Shown: positions 16,446-26,003, counted from the first letter of the stretch. The stretch: DNA of 64,000 bases from an uncultured Desulfovibrio sp. (GCF_944324505.1 NZ_CALUWO010000001.1:434001-498000); one strand, 5' to 3'. Notes: generated by a model not told the origin, from the sequence alone. Translations and numbers: made by a program.

Positions 16446-16472
16446 CGTATTTGCGGCAGACGGCCGGAGAGG

Positions 16473-17618
16473 CTACAGGCCGGAACCTGCCGCCGCCAGT
16501 GCCGCCTCGTCGGGATACAGGGCCGTAATGCGGGCCAGGAAATCGGTATAGCGATCTTCCAGAATGGCCTGACGCGCCCCGCGTACCAGGTCGAGGAAAT
16601 AGGTCAGATTATGCAGGGAATTGAGGCGGAAGGCGAGCAGCTCCTTGCTCACGTAGAGATGCCGCAAATAGGCACGGGAAAAGGTGCGGCAGGTATAACA
16701 GGAGCACTGCGGGTCCAGGGGGCCGTCGTCATCGGCAAATTCCCTGCGCTTGATGTTGATCTTGCCCTGCGAGGTATACAGCGTGCCATTGCGGGCATTG
16801 CGCGTGGGCAGCACGCAGTCGAACATGTCCACCCCTGCGGCAATGCCGTTGACAATGTCCAGCGGAGTGCCCACGCCCATGAGGTAACGGGGTTTTTCCG
16901 CCGGCAGCTGCGGGGCGATGTCATAGAGAAAGTCGTACATGACGGCCTTGGGTTCCCCCACGGACAGCCCGCCGATGGCAAAGCCGTCAAAGTCGTGGGC
17001 GCAGAGTTCCTCAATGGACCGCCGGCGCAGGTCCTTGAAGAAGCCCCCCTGCGTGATGGCAAAGAGCAGGTTGTGCGCCGTACCCGCCGGATAGTGGGCG
17101 CGGGCGCGCAACGCCCAGCGCGTGGTCAGGGCCGTGGACTTGTCGGTATAGGCATAGTCCGCCCCGTGCGGCACGCATTCGTCCAGCACCATCATGATGT
17201 CGGAATTGAGGCTGCGCTGGATGTCCACCACGTTTTCCGGCGTGAAGAGATGGCGGGAACCATCCAGATGGGAGCGGAACTCGGCCCCTTCTTCCCGCAG
17301 CTTGCGCAGGGAATTGAGGCTGAAAATCTGAAAGCCGCCGCTGTCCGTGAGAATGGCCCCGGGCCAGGAGGCAAAGCCGTGCAGCCCGCCATGGCGCTCC
17401 ACCAGCTTATGGCCGGGCCGCAGATAGAGGTGATAGGTATTGCCCAGAATAATGGGCGCGCCCATGGCCGTCAGATCGTCCGGCGCCACGGCCTTCACCG
17501 ACCCCACCGTGCCCACGGGCATGAAGATGGGCGTGGGAATCTGGCCGTGCGCGGTATGCAGGATGCCCGCACGGGCCGCGCCGTCCGTGTGCTGGATATG
17601 CAGAGCGTAGGATGTCAT
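16473..17618 (-). CDS. tgt: Queuine tRNA-ribosyltransferase
   Basis: A 381-residue enzyme that swaps guanine 34 for preQ1 in GUN-anticodon tRNAs during queuosine synthesis. The active-site Asp pair is visible in [12 protein letters not shown] (about residue 92) and in [16 protein letters not shown], whose Asp is the nucleophile. Zinc ligands appear in CSCYTC and the following SRAYLRHL His. The ATG at 17616-17618 (MTSYALHI) is preferred over a TTG 12 codons upstream, because family proteins begin here. It faces the phage island end to end and is divergent from alr. Confidence 0.95.
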   Translation of the reverse strand: MTSYALHIQHTDGAARAGILHTAHGQIPTPIFMPVGTVGSVKAVAPDDLTAMGAPIILGNTYHLYLRPGHKLVERHGGLHGFASWPGAILTDSGGFQIFSLNSLRKLREEGAEFRSHLDGSRHLFTPENVVDIQRSLNSDIMMVLDECVPHGADYAYTDKSTALTTRWALRARAHYPAGTAHNLLFAITQGGFFKDLRRRSIEELCAHDFDGFAIGGLSVGEPKAVMYDFLYDIAPQLPAEKPRYLMGVGTPLDIVNGIAAGVDMFDCVLPTRNARNGTLYTSQGKINIKRREFADDDGPLDPQCSCYTCRTFSRAYLRHLYVSKELLAFRLNSLHNLTYFLDLVRGARQAILEDRYTDFLARITALYPDEAALAAAGSGL

Positions 17619-17749
17619 GAGCGGCAGGGTAGCCGCAGGCGGCCCGGGATGCAAGCTGTCCGCCGGCGGGTCTAGACTTTTTCTTGTCTATCGGGGCGCA
17701 TATTGCTATGTATCTCCCTTACGCCGTCCAGAACGACGCGGAGCTTCGC

Positions 17750-18886
17750 ATGACCTGCATTTTCACCCCGTCCGCCTGTCACATTGACCTTCCCGCCCTG
17801 CAACGCAACTTTGCCCGCTGCGGTGATCCCGCCCGCCTGCTGCCTGTCATCAAGTCCGATGCCTACGGGCACGGCATGCTGCCCGTGGCGCGTGCCCTTG
17901 ACCGCGTGGGCGCCCGCCGCTTTGCCGTTGGTACGGTAAGCGAGGGCATTGCCCTGCGTGACGAGGGCTACCGGCAGCTCATCGTTCCCCTGATGGGAGC
18001 CATGTGCGCCAATGAATGGGCACAATCCGCCGATGCCGGCCTCACGCCGGTTCTGACCTGCTTTGAAGACCTGCACAATGCCACCGAGGTCCTGCCCGCC
18101 GGTACGGGCAAGACCCTTACCGTGGCCCTCAAGCTGGATACGGGCATGGGGCGCCTGGGCTTTGAGGAAAAGGACATCCCCGTGCTGGTGCGCGCCCTGG
18201 ACGCCCTGCCGCATATCCGCCCGGTGCTGGCCATCTCGCACATGCCGTCGGCCGACGATCCGGAGGATGCGGCCTTTTCCCTGGCGCAGGTGGAGCGCTT
18301 CCGCCGCTGCTGCGAGCCGCTGCGCCAGCGCTGGCCCGATCTCCAGCGCTCGCTGGCCAATACCGCCGCCACCCTGGGCCTGCCCCAGGCACATTTCGAG
18401 GTCTGCCGTCCCGGCTTTGCCCTGTACGGGGGCAATCCCTTTGCCGGCGGCCCGTGGGAAGCCCGCGGCGCCGGTCTGGAATGGGTCATGAGCGTGAGCG
18501 CCCCGGTCATGCAGGTGCGCGAGCTGCGGGCCGGACAGAGCATTTCCTACGGGCGCACCTTCACCGCCCCCCATGACATGACCGTGGCCGTCCTTGCCTG
18601 CGGCTATGCCACGGCCTATCCCCGCGCCCTGTCCAACCGGGCCGATGTGCTGCTGCACGGACGGCGCGCCCGCGTGGTGGGCCGCGTCTGCATGAGCATG
18701 ATGATGGCCGATGTAAGCCACATCCCCGAAGTGAAGCGCGGCGATTCGGCCTGGCTTGTGGGTGGCGAGGCCGCAGACGGACAGACCCCCGTCACTGTGG
18801 AAGAACTGGCCCGTCTGGCGGACATCCTGCCCTACGAGCTGCTCTGCCTGCTGGGCGAGGTCAATCAGCGCCTCTATGTCATCTGA
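17750..18886 (+). CDS. alr: Alanine racemase
   Basis: A 378-residue PLP enzyme that makes D-alanine for peptidoglycan. The PLP lysine is in VIKSDAYGHG (K35 from the chosen start) and the second catalytic base, a Tyr, is in GQSISYGRTF. The N-terminal TIM barrel and C-terminal beta domain are full length. The ATG at 17750 is chosen since the protein family starts just before CHIDLPALQRN; an upstream start at 17684 would add 22 atypical residues. It stands alone, divergent from tgt. The 258-base gap after it holds no clear terminator but ends in the rpsF promoter. Confidence 0.93.
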   Translation: MTCIFTPSACHIDLPALQRNFARCGDPARLLPVIKSDAYGHGMLPVARALDRVGARRFAVGTVSEGIALRDEGYRQLIVPLMGAMCANEWAQSADAGLTPVLTCFEDLHNATEVLPAGTGKTLTVALKLDTGMGRLGFEEKDIPVLVRALDALPHIRPVLAISHMPSADDPEDAAFSLAQVERFRRCCEPLRQRWPDLQRSLANTAATLGLPQAHFEVCRPGFALYGGNPFAGGPWEARGAGLEWVMSVSAPVMQVRELRAGQSISYGRTFTAPHDMTVAVLACGYATAYPRALSNRADVLLHGRRARVVGRVCMSMMMADVSHIPEVKRGDSAWLVGGEAADGQTPVTVEELARLADILPYELLCLLGEVNQRLYVI

Positions 18887-19058
18887 TCCCCGCCGTCAGC
18901 GGCGCAGCCTCCCTGCTAGGGCAGAAAACGGCACCGGGACGGCCCCGGCCGTGCGCGTTTCCCGCGCTCCGCTGCGGCTGCCCGACCCCTGCGGGCAAAA
19001 CGTCTGCAAGCACACCGTCGGCTTCCGGCGCTGCCCCCGTCGGCTGCGGGCAAAGCTC

Positions 19059-19087
19059 TTGACAGGCCCGCGGCCCGTCGCTATACA
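19059..19087 (+). promoter_or_regulatory. Sigma70 promoter of the rpsF operon
   Basis: Perfect -35 TTGACA (19059-19064) and -10 TATACA (19082-19087) with a 17-base spacer. It gives a leader of roughly 50 bases before rpsF. It is among the strongest promoters in the window, as expected for ribosomal protein genes. Confidence 0.85.
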
Positions 19088-19144
19088 AACTGTTCCTTGC
19101 TCGCATCCCAGGGTGCGGGCTGCCAAGTCCAAAAGGAGATAACC

Positions 19145-19447
19145 ATGCGGAAATTCGAAACCCTGCTCCTCCTTTCGCCGGAGCTTTCCGCCGAAAACCG
19201 TGAGGGCATCCTCAGCGCCCTCACCGCTGTGGTGGAACGCGAAAAAGGCGTCATGGAAGAAGTGGACCACTGGGGCATGCGCGATCTGGCCTACCCCGTG
19301 CGCAAGCAGATGCGCGGCTACTATGTGCGTCTGGTGTACAATGCTCCTGCCCCGCTCGTGGCGGAACTGGAGCGCAATATCCGTATCACCGACGGCATCT
19401 TCAAGTTCGTGACCGTCAAGCTGGCTGATGAAGTGGAGGTTGCGTAA
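19145..19447 (+). CDS. rpsF: 30S ribosomal protein S6
   Basis: A 100-residue protein with the S6 signature [15 protein letters not shown] and [21 protein letters not shown]. It binds 16S rRNA together with S18. The ATG at 19145 follows AAAGGAGAT; an in-frame TTG at 19097 has no ribosome-binding site. It heads the operon rpsF-rpsR-rplI-dnaB; its stop overlaps the rpsR start by one base. Confidence 0.97.
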   Translation: MRKFETLLLLSPELSAENREGILSALTAVVEREKGVMEEVDHWGMRDLAYPVRKQMRGYYVRLVYNAPAPLVAELERNIRITDGIFKFVTVKLADEVEVA

Positions 19448-19710
19448 TGGCTTTCAAGAAAAAGTTTGCCCCCCGCCGCAAGTTCTGCCGCTTCTGCGCG
19501 GACAAGGATCTGCCCCTGAACTACAAGCGCCCCGACATCCTGCGCGACTTCATCACCGAACGCGGCAAGATCATTGCCCGCCGCATCACCGGTACCTGCG
19601 CGCATCATCAGCGTCTGCTGACCACCGAAATCAAGCGTGCCCGTCAGATGGCCCTGCTCATCTACACCGCCACCCATGATTCCGGCGTCAAGAAAAAGAG
19701 CATGATCTAA
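19447..19710 (+). CDS. rpsR: 30S ribosomal protein S18
   Basis: An 87-residue basic protein with [27 protein letters not shown] and [21 protein letters not shown], diagnostic of S18. It keeps the Cys residues near the N-terminus (CRFC) and His near CAHH, the zinc-binding C+ form. It sits between rpsF and rplI in the usual order. Confidence 0.97.
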   Translation: MAFKKKFAPRRKFCRFCADKDLPLNYKRPDILRDFITERGKIIARRITGTCAHHQRLLTTEIKRARQMALLIYTATHDSGVKKKSMI

Positions 19711-19720
19711 GGAGGCGCAT

Positions 19721-20224
19721 ATGAAACTGATTCTTCGCGCCGACGTGGAAAATCTCGGCAATCTTGGCGACGTGGTCAACGTGAAGCCCGGCTATGGCCG
19801 CAACTATCTGCTGCCCCAGGGCCTGGCCATGGTGGCTTCCGAAGCCAACCTCAAGGTCTTTGAACTGGAACGCAAGAAGCTCCAGGCCCGTATGGATGCC
19901 CTGCGTGCCGATGCCCAGTCTCTTTGTGAACGTCTGGAAGCCCTCGACGTGGTCATTGCCATGCACGTGGGTGAAAACGACAAGCTGTACGGCTCCGTGA
20001 CCACGGCCCTCATCGGCGATGCCTTTGCCGCCCTGGGCGTGGACGTGGACCGCCGCCGCATCCTGCTGGATGCCCCCATCCGCACCCTTGGCGAACATCC
20101 CGTGCGCGTGCGCCTGCATGCCGACATCATCGCCACCGTGCCCGTGAAGGTGGTGTCCGACAAGGTTGAAGAAGCCCCCGCCGAAGCGCCTGCTGAAGAA
20201 GCTGCCGCCGAAGCCGCCGAATAA
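19721..20224 (+). CDS. rplI: 50S ribosomal protein L9
   Basis: A 167-residue protein with the N-terminal L9 signature (LGNLGDVVNVKPGYGRNYLLPQGLA), the long connecting helix, and the C-terminal domain with KLYGSVTTALIGDAF. The last ~20 residues are an Ala/Glu-rich extension beyond the usual ~149 residues. AGGAGG precedes the start at 19721. Confidence 0.97.
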   Translation: MKLILRADVENLGNLGDVVNVKPGYGRNYLLPQGLAMVASEANLKVFELERKKLQARMDALRADAQSLCERLEALDVVIAMHVGENDKLYGSVTTALIGDAFAALGVDVDRRRILLDAPIRTLGEHPVRVRLHADIIATVPVKVVSDKVEEAPAEAPAEEAAAEAAE

Positions 20225-20231
20225 GGTGCGC

Positions 20232-21725
20232 ATGGCTTCCCCATCCGCCACGAACGCCGCCTCCGGCCGCAAGGCCGGGGGCGGCGCCTCTTTTTCCGCC
20301 GCTCCGGGCCGGAACACGGCCGATGCGGCCCGCAGCGCCGAAAACGACCTGCTGCGCCGGGTTCCTCCCCACAGTGTGGAAGCCGAGCAGGCCGTTCTCA
20401 GCGGCGTGCTCATGCGGCCCGATGTGCTGCACATCATGGTGGACATGCTCCGGGAGGAGGACTTCTACCTGCCCTCGCATGCAGCCATCTTCCGGGCCAT
20501 CCTGGACCTGTACCGCAAAAACGCCCCCATCGATCTGGTAACCCTGGCCGAGCAGCTGCGCAACCGCAACGAGCTGGAAGAAGCCGGCGGCGCCGTTTAC
20601 CTCGGCGAACTGGCGCAGGCCGTGGTTTCCGGCGCCAATGCCGAATACTATGCCACCATCGTGCGCGACAAGGCCCTGCAACGGCAGCTCATCACGGCCT
20701 GTTCGGGCATCATCGGCAACTGTTATGATGCCTCGCGCGATGTGACCGCCCTGCTGGATGAATCGGAGCAGGCCGTCTTTGCCATATCGCAGCGCACCAC
20801 GGGGCGGGATTTTTCCCATTCCTCCGATCTGGTGGCGCGCGTTTTCGACAATCTGTCGCGCATGGCCGGCACGCAGGACCTCATCACCGGCGTCACCACC
20901 GGCTATTCCCGCCTGGACAAGCTCACCGCCGGCCTGCAACGCTCGGACCTCATCATCGTGGCGGCCCGCCCCAGCATGGGCAAAACCGCCTTTGCCATGT
21001 GCATGGCGCTGCATGCGGCCATCCGCCAGGGGGTGCCCGTGGGCATCTTTTCCCTGGAAATGAGCAAGGAACAGCTGGTGCAGCGCATGCTGGCCGTCTG
21101 GGGCAAGGTGGACGTATCCAAGATGCGCCGCCCGGCCCTGCTCACGGATGAGGAATGGGCCAATCTTTCCCAGGCGGCTGATGTCATTTCCAATGCGCCC
21201 ATTTATATTGATGACACGCCCGCCCTCTCCACCCTGGAACTGCGCTCCCGTGCACGCCGGCTCAAGAGCGAAAAGGGCCTGGGGCTTGTGGTGGTGGACT
21301 ATCTGCAACTCATGCGCGCCGGCAGGCGTGTGGATTCGCGCGAACTGGAAATCTCGGAAATTTCCCGCGCCCTCAAGAGCCTGGCCAAGGAAATGGACGT
21401 GCCTGTGGTGGCCCTTTCCCAGCTCAACCGCAAGGTGGAAGAACGCTCGGACAAGCGGCCCATGCTGTCTGACCTGCGCGAATCCGGCGCCATCGAGCAG
21501 GATGCCGACGTCATCATGTTTGTCTACCGGGACGATGTCTACCGGTACAGCAAGCCGGCCGAGCGCCCCACCAAGGGCGTGGCCGAAATCATCATCGGCA
21601 AGCAGCGCAACGGGCCTGTGGGTGTGGCCGAACTCATGTACATTTCTCCCTACACCTCCTTTGAGGACATGGCGCCGGACTGGATGCCGCCGCCCTCCGA
21701 AACGGCCGCCGGCCAGACGCCGTAA
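20232..21725 (+). CDS. dnaB: Replicative DNA helicase DnaB
   Basis: A 497-residue hexameric helicase that unwinds DNA at the replication fork. After a ~35-residue low-complexity leader come the N-terminal domain (PHSVEAEQAVLSGVLM) and the RecA-like motor with Walker A ARPSMGKTAF, Walker B VVVDYLQLM, and RE/SNI-type LSQLNRKVEERSDKRP. The ATG at 20232, 8 bases after the rplI stop, is chosen; upstream in-frame residues belong to the rplI region. The rpsF-rpsR-rplI-dnaB linkage is widespread in bacteria. Confidence 0.95.
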   Translation: MASPSATNAASGRKAGGGASFSAAPGRNTADAARSAENDLLRRVPPHSVEAEQAVLSGVLMRPDVLHIMVDMLREEDFYLPSHAAIFRAILDLYRKNAPIDLVTLAEQLRNRNELEEAGGAVYLGELAQAVVSGANAEYYATIVRDKALQRQLITACSGIIGNCYDASRDVTALLDESEQAVFAISQRTTGRDFSHSSDLVARVFDNLSRMAGTQDLITGVTTGYSRLDKLTAGLQRSDLIIVAARPSMGKTAFAMCMALHAAIRQGVPVGIFSLEMSKEQLVQRMLAVWGKVDVSKMRRPALLTDEEWANLSQAADVISNAPIYIDDTPALSTLELRSRARRLKSEKGLGLVVVDYLQLMRAGRRVDSRELEISEISRALKSLAKEMDVPVVALSQLNRKVEERSDKRPMLSDLRESGAIEQDADVIMFVYRDDVYRYSKPAERPTKGVAEIIIGKQRNGPVGVAELMYISPYTSFEDMAPDWMPPPSETAAGQTP

Positions 21726-21807
21726 CGCCCCCATCCGGCAGCCCAGCGAAGCAGGCGGCCGCACGTCGGCACACGCCCTGCGGCACCCGGTCTGCCATAT
21801 GCAATAA

Positions 21808-21836
21808 CGCCCCGCAGCCGCACGGCCTGCGGGGCG
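21808..21836 (+). terminator. Terminator-like hairpin after dnaB
   Basis: CGCCCCGCAG (21808-21817) pairs with CTGCGGGGCG (21827-21836). No good T run follows, so efficiency is uncertain, but the stem is strong and lies 80 bases after dnaB. Confidence 0.6.
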
Positions 21837-22227
21837 CTCTGCGTTTCCCTGCCTGCTGGCGGCTTCCCCCTGCCATGCACACCGGCGCACGGGCGGCAGG
21901 CACGCGCAGCCCTCGTCTCGTCCCCCATACCTGCCCCTCAGTACGCACACAGCACACCCGGCGGCTGCCCGGCACGCCCGCCCGTTTCCAGCCGCTGGGG
22001 CCAGCTATAGCCCACTGCGGCAAAAACCACAGAAAACCGTGCATCTTTTCCCACAGAATTTTGTCACAAAAAAACTGCTTGAACGCTCAAACGATTTTTT
22101 ATTTATCCTATTGAAAAATATTGTAATTTTGAGATACAGGCAAAATGCCGCCCGCATTTTTCCTCACCGGTCCGTCCAAAAGGCACATCAGGGGGCCGTT
22201 TTCGGCCGGCGCAGCCCAAACGCCGCG
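21837..22227. other. Intergenic region with an AT-rich stretch
   Basis: No credible gene is seen. Bases ~22030-22160 are strikingly AT-rich for this genome (runs of A and T, including TTGAAA at 22111), and could hold promoter or protein-binding sites for the RRM gene. I could not define a -10/-35 pair in that stretch with confidence. Confidence 0.4.
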
Positions 22228-22256
22228 TTGACAAGCCGCGCAAAGCATGCTTTTGT
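22228..22256 (+). promoter_or_regulatory. Possible promoter of the RRM gene
   Basis: Perfect -35 TTGACA at 22228-22233, but the -10 at 17-base spacing is the weak TTTTGT (22251-22256). It would leave a leader of about 75 bases. A sequence with a good -35 and poor -10 often needs an activator or a cold-type condition; that is inference. Confidence 0.4.
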
Positions 22257-22336
22257 CCAAACAACGGCCGCGTGCCGGCAATGGGTTTTGCTGGGGTGAG
22301 CGCGGTATGACTGTTTTTTTGAGAGGGTGTTTCTTC

Positions 22337-22603
22337 ATGTCCAAGTCCATTTATGTCGGGAATCTTCCCTGGTCGTCCACCGAAGAACAGGTCCGTGACC
22401 TCTTCGCCGAATACGGTAATGTCCTTTCCGTGAAGCTGGTCAACGATCGTGAAACCGGTCGTGCCCGTGGCTTCGGCTTTGTCGAGATGGATGATGCCGA
22501 TGCTGCGGCCGCCATCGAAGCGCTGGACAATCAGAACTTCGGCGGACGCACGCTGCGCGTCAATGAAGCCAAGCCGCGTGCGCCCCGTCCTCCCCGCTAC
22601 TAA
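22337..22603 (+). CDS. RRM-domain RNA-binding protein
   Basis: An 88-residue protein that is a single RRM. RNP2 is IYVGNL at the N-terminus and RNP1 is RGFGFVEM near the middle; the C-terminus is a short Arg/Pro tail (RAPRPPRY). Bacterial proteins of this type bind RNA in the cytoplasm and are often cold-induced. The ATG at 22337 is chosen (GAGAGGG upstream, MSKSIYVGN); earlier in-frame starts add sequence unlike the family. It stands alone with its own terminator. Confidence 0.9.
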   Translation: MSKSIYVGNLPWSSTEEQVRDLFAEYGNVLSVKLVNDRETGRARGFGFVEMDDADAAAAIEALDNQNFGGRTLRVNEAKPRAPRPPRY

Positions 22604-22616
22604 GGCGTAAGGACAG

Positions 22617-22643
22617 CCCCGGGGATGCCTCCGGGGTATTTTT
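22617..22643 (+). terminator. Terminator after the RRM gene
   Basis: CCCCGG (22617-22622) pairs with CCGGGG (22631-22636), followed by TATTTTTT. It lies 14 bases after the stop codon. Confidence 0.75.
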
Positions 22644-22670
22644 TCACAGAACAAAACAGAGTAAAACACT

Positions 22671-23237
22671 ATGAAATCATACCACATCCTGTCCCGGACC
22701 GTTCTGGCCCTTACCCTTGTTCTTGCCCTTGCCGCCCCGGCTGCCGCCGGCGGCACCTTCACCCTGTCCAGTCCGCAGCTCAAAAACGGCGGCACCATGG
22801 GTCTGGATCAGGTCTTCAATGCCTTTGGCTGCACCGGCAAAAACATCTCGCCGGAACTGGTCTGGAGCAATCCGCCCGCCGGCACCAAGAGCTTTGCCCT
22901 GACCATCTATGACCCGGATGCGCCCACGGGCAGCGGCTGGTGGCACTGGGTGGTTTCCGACATTCCGGCCAGCGCGCGTTCCCTGAGCCTTGATGCCAGC
23001 GCCCGCAAGGCCCTGCCCGCCGGCAGCGTGGAATCCCTCACCGACTTCGGCACGCCCGGCTACGGCGGCGCCTGCCCGCCCCCCGGCGACAAGCCGCACC
23101 GCTACATCATCACCCTCTATGCCCTGAGCGTGGACCATCTTGGCATCACGCCCCAAACCCTGCCCGCCATGGCCGGCTTTTCCCGCTACGGCAAGGTGCT
23201 GGGCACGGCCAGCCTGGAGGTCACCTACAGCCGCTAG
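22671..23237 (+). CDS. YbhB/YbcL-type PEBP-family protein, exported
   Basis: A 188-residue protein with a Sec signal peptide (residues 1-~26, ending PAAAG). The mature part has the phosphatidylethanolamine-binding fold signatures: ISPELVWSNPPAGTKSFALTIYDPDAP, WWHWVVSDIP and the anion-site loop GACPPPGDKPHRY. Bacterial members are structurally like Raf kinase inhibitor protein, but their physiological role is unknown. It is probably periplasmic. Confidence 0.88.
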   Translation: MKSYHILSRTVLALTLVLALAAPAAAGGTFTLSSPQLKNGGTMGLDQVFNAFGCTGKNISPELVWSNPPAGTKSFALTIYDPDAPTGSGWWHWVVSDIPASARSLSLDASARKALPAGSVESLTDFGTPGYGGACPPPGDKPHRYIITLYALSVDHLGITPQTLPAMAGFSRYGKVLGTASLEVTYSR

Positions 23238-23256
23238 GCGCACGTTCTGCTGCTTG

Positions 23257-23289
23257 AGGGCTTCCGCCTGTTTTGGGGGCGGAAGCCCT
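23257..23289 (+). terminator. Terminator after the PEBP gene
   Basis: AGGGCTTCCGCC (23257-23268) is fully complementary to GGCGGAAGCCCT (23278-23289), with a T/G loop. Only a short T stretch follows. Confidence 0.7.
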
Positions 23290-23308
23290 TGTGCCCCGGC
23301 GGGATGCC

Positions 23309-23337
23309 TTGCCGTCATGGACGATTTCTGCCATGAT
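23309..23337 (+). promoter_or_regulatory. Possible promoter of the SLOG-like gene
   Basis: TTGCCG (23309-23314) and CATGAT (23332-23337) with a 17-base spacer, each matching four of six consensus bases. The position, about 50 bases before the start codon, is suitable. Confidence 0.4.
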
Positions 23338-23385
23338 ATAGGCCGTCACTACCGCCCGACAGGGCGCAACTCTGCAGGAGGCATT

Positions 23386-23940
23386 ATGCTCGACCCCAAA
23401 CAATGTGTGCTCTACAGCGGCGGTGCTGCCGGAACGGAGCAGTTTTTCGGGGCACTGGCGGAAAGCTGGGGCGTCGAAGAGGTCAATTACAGCTTTGAAG
23501 GCCATCAGATGGAACGCAGCCGCGGTGTGCGTGTGCTCACCAGCGAGGAACTGGCCCTCAAGGATGTGAGCCTGAGCTATGTGTCCAAACTGATGAATCG
23601 CGAATATACGCGCGCCCCCCTGTTCCGCAAGGTGCTCCAGTCCATCTGCTGGCAGGTGAGCAGCGGTAACCAGATCATCGTTGTGGGCGCCATTCAGCCC
23701 GATGACACCGTCAAGGGCGGCACGGGCTGGGGAGCGGAATTTGCCAAAATCTGCAACAAACCGCTCATTGTCTTTGACCAGCCCCGCGACGGCTGGTTCC
23801 TCTGGGAAAAGGATGCCTGGGTGCCGGTGACCGATCCGGTCATCGAATATCCGCACTTTGCCGCCACGGGCACGCGCTTCCTGGAAGCCAACGGCCGCCA
23901 GGCCATTCAGGAGCTGTTTGCCCGCTCCATCAGCCGCTAG
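23386..23940 (+). CDS. SLOG-like Rossmann protein of unknown function
   Basis: A 184-residue cytoplasmic protein starting at the ATG at 23386 (CAGGAGG upstream). It has [19 protein letters not shown] at the N-terminus, [11 protein letters not shown] in the middle, and the loop [11 protein letters not shown] followed by [23 protein letters not shown] start plus a GGTGWG glycine loop are features of SLOG/DprA-like proteins that bind nucleotides or nucleotide-derived ligands. I could not name the exact family and give no function. It is monocistronic, flanked by terminators on both sides. Confidence 0.6.
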   Translation: MLDPKQCVLYSGGAAGTEQFFGALAESWGVEEVNYSFEGHQMERSRGVRVLTSEELALKDVSLSYVSKLMNREYTRAPLFRKVLQSICWQVSSGNQIIVVGAIQPDDTVKGGTGWGAEFAKICNKPLIVFDQPRDGWFLWEKDAWVPVTDPVIEYPHFAATGTRFLEANGRQAIQELFARSISR

Positions 23941-23985
23941 CGCCACGCCTTTGGAAGGCTCCGCGCCGCTGATTTCCGTCTTCAC

Positions 23986-24018
23986 GCCGCGCCGGTCATC
24001 CGTCCGGCGCGGCATTTC
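23986..24018 (+). terminator. Terminator after the SLOG-like gene
   Basis: GCCGCGCCGG (23986-23995) pairs with CCGGCGCGGC (24004-24013), followed by ATTTCATT. It isolates the gene from the haem operon. Confidence 0.65.
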
Positions 24019-24058
24019 ATTCCGCAGCCAGCACGGCAGCGCCCGTGCAAGGAGTCCC

Positions 24059-24535
24059 ATGAGCCGCAACTTCAACGAAACGGAACGAGCCATACTTCGC
24101 ATCGTACAGGCAGACCTGCCCGACAGCCTCACCCCCTATGCCGACATTGCCGCACAGACCGGCAGCAGCGAGAACGACGTGCTCGCCCTGCTCCAGCAGC
24201 TCAAGGACGAGGGCGCCATCCGCCGTTTCGGGGCCAGCATCAAGCACCAGCGTACCGGCTGGAACCACAATGCCATGGTGGCCTGGAAGGTGGAGGAGGA
24301 CAAGGTGGAGGAATGCGGCAGCATTGCCGCCAAAAACGCGCATATTTCCCACGCCTACTACCGTCCCAGCCCGGCAGAGGACTGGCCCTATACCTTCTAT
24401 ACCATGATTCACGGCCGCAGCGACCAGGAATGCCTGGACGTGGTGGACCAGATGGCCGCCAGCGCTCCGCTGGGTGAGCACATCATCCTCAGGAGCCTCA
24501 AGGAACTCAAAAAAATCTCCATGACCTACTTTTAA
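24059..24535 (+). CDS. Siroheme decarboxylase subunit (AhbA/AhbB family)
   Basis: A 158-residue protein of the Lrp/AsnC-like fold: an N-terminal helix-turn-helix-like region ([24 protein letters not shown]...) then [25 protein letters not shown]. In sulfate reducers this family does not regulate transcription; two paralogues, AhbA and AhbB, together decarboxylate sirohaem to didecarboxysirohaem in the alternative haem pathway. The His of IKHQRTG region is in the conserved active-site zone. I cannot tell A from B by eye. It starts at 24059 (AAGGAG) and lies 9 bases before hemL, supporting a tetrapyrrole role. Confidence 0.85.
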   Translation: MSRNFNETERAILRIVQADLPDSLTPYADIAAQTGSSENDVLALLQQLKDEGAIRRFGASIKHQRTGWNHNAMVAWKVEEDKVEECGSIAAKNAHISHAYYRPSPAEDWPYTFYTMIHGRSDQECLDVVDQMAASAPLGEHIILRSLKELKKISMTYF

Positions 24536-24544
24536 GGAGCCGCA

Positions 24545-25819
24545 ATGGACAACAGCACCTCCCGCCATCTTTTTGACAAGGCCTGCGCCGTCATTCCCGG
24601 CGGGGTCAACAGCCCCGTGCGCGCCTGCCACAATGTGGACAGCCTGCCCCTTTTCATTGCCGAAGCCCACGGCTGCCACATCCGCGATGTGGACGGCAAT
24701 GACTTTGTGGACTTTGTCCTCTCGTGGGGCCCCATGATTCTGGGCCACGATCACCCGGCCGTCACGGCTGCCGTGCGCGAGGCCGCCGGACGTGGCACCA
24801 GCTACGGTGCTCCCTGCCCCGACGAGGTGACCCTGGCCGAGGAAGTGGTGGCCGACATGCCCAGCCTGGAAATGGTGCGCATGGTCAATTCCGGCACAGA
24901 GGCCACCATGAGCGCCCTGCGCCTGGCCCGGGGCGTCACCGGCCGGGACAAGGTGCTCAAGTTCATCGGCTGCTATCACGGCCATGCCGATCCCTTCCTG
25001 GCCGCTGCCGGTTCCGGCATAGCCACCTTCTCCATTCCCGGCACGCCCGGCGTGCCCGCCGCCGTGGTGGCCGACACCCTGCTGGCCCCCTACAATGATC
25101 TTGCTGCCGTGGAAGCCCTCTTTGCCGAATACGGCAAGGACATTGCCGCCGTGATTGTGGAACCCGTGGCCGCCAATATGGGCCTTGTGCTGCCCGTGCC
25201 CGGATTTCTGGAAGGCCTGCGCAACCTGACCCGCCAGCACGGCAGCCTGCTCATCTTTGACGAGGTCATTACCGGCTTCCGCGTGGCCTTCGGTGGTGCC
25301 CAGGCCCGCTTCGGCATTGATGCCGACCTTACCACCTTCGGCAAGATCATCGGTGGCGGTCTGCCCGTGGGTGCCTTTGGCGGCAAACGCACCTATATGG
25401 AACACGTGGCCCCGCGCGGCGAGGTCTATCAGGCCGGCACCCTTTCCGGCAACCCTCTGGCCATGGCCGCCGGCATTGCCACGGTGCGCGAACTGCGCCG
25501 GCAGGACTATGCGGCCCTGGAAGCCCGCACCGCGGCCTTTGCCGGAGAACTGGCCGCCATTCTGGCCGCCAAGGGGGTTCCCATTCAGGTGCCCACCATT
25601 GCCTCCATGTTCTGCCCCTACTTCAGCGAAACGCCCGTGCGCAACTTTGCCCAGGCCAAGGCCTGCGATCAGAAGCTCTTTACCACCTTCTACCAGCAGA
25701 TGCGCCAGCAGGGCATCTATCTTGCGCCGTCGGGCTTTGAAACCGGCATGGTCTCCTTTGCCCATACCGACGACGACTTCAGCAAGGCCCTGGACGCCGC
25801 CCGCAAGGTGACGTTTTAG
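24545..25819 (+). CDS. hemL: Glutamate-1-semialdehyde 2,1-aminomutase
   Basis: A 424-residue PLP enzyme that makes 5-aminolaevulinate in the C5 pathway, the entry to sirohaem and haem. Signatures: [24 protein letters not shown], and the PLP lysine in [18 protein letters not shown]. Length is normal. It is downstream of the siroheme decarboxylase gene in one operon, linking the first and a later step of haem formation. Confidence 0.96.
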   Translation: MDNSTSRHLFDKACAVIPGGVNSPVRACHNVDSLPLFIAEAHGCHIRDVDGNDFVDFVLSWGPMILGHDHPAVTAAVREAAGRGTSYGAPCPDEVTLAEEVVADMPSLEMVRMVNSGTEATMSALRLARGVTGRDKVLKFIGCYHGHADPFLAAAGSGIATFSIPGTPGVPAAVVADTLLAPYNDLAAVEALFAEYGKDIAAVIVEPVAANMGLVLPVPGFLEGLRNLTRQHGSLLIFDEVITGFRVAFGGAQARFGIDADLTTFGKIIGGGLPVGAFGGKRTYMEHVAPRGEVYQAGTLSGNPLAMAAGIATVRELRRQDYAALEARTAAFAGELAAILAAKGVPIQVPTIASMFCPYFSETPVRNFAQAKACDQKLFTTFYQQMRQQGIYLAPSGFETGMVSFAHTDDDFSKALDAARKVTF

Positions 25820-25834
25820 GGAAACGCCCCATCA

Positions 25835-25870
25835 CCGGGGGCGGGCTTCCATCCGATGCCCCGCCCCCGG
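25835..25870 (+). terminator. Terminator after hemL
   Basis: CCGGGGGCGGG (25835-25845) pairs with CCCGCCCCCGG (25860-25870), 15 bases after the stop. The rest of the gap to cytochrome c3 holds only that gene's promoter. Confidence 0.75.
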
Positions 25871-26003
25871 CATCCCGGCCCGCATTTTCCAGGGCTTTCC
25901 CCGGGTATCTCCTCCCCCGCAGGTCTCTTCCGCCTTCCCTCCGGCAGTGCCGCTGCCCCGCCTTTCCGCATATCCGAGGACAACAGTGTGTTGCGCATAC
26001 GCA

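Noticed and set aside
17684..17749. Upstream start for alanine racemase
   Set aside because: The 22 added residues are unlike the family, and the ATG at 17750 directly precedes the conserved CHIDLPALQRN start.
21875..22299. Short overlapping open frames in the gap before the RRM gene
   Set aside because: No ribosome-binding sites, no domain, and they cross the AT-rich regulatory stretch and promoter.
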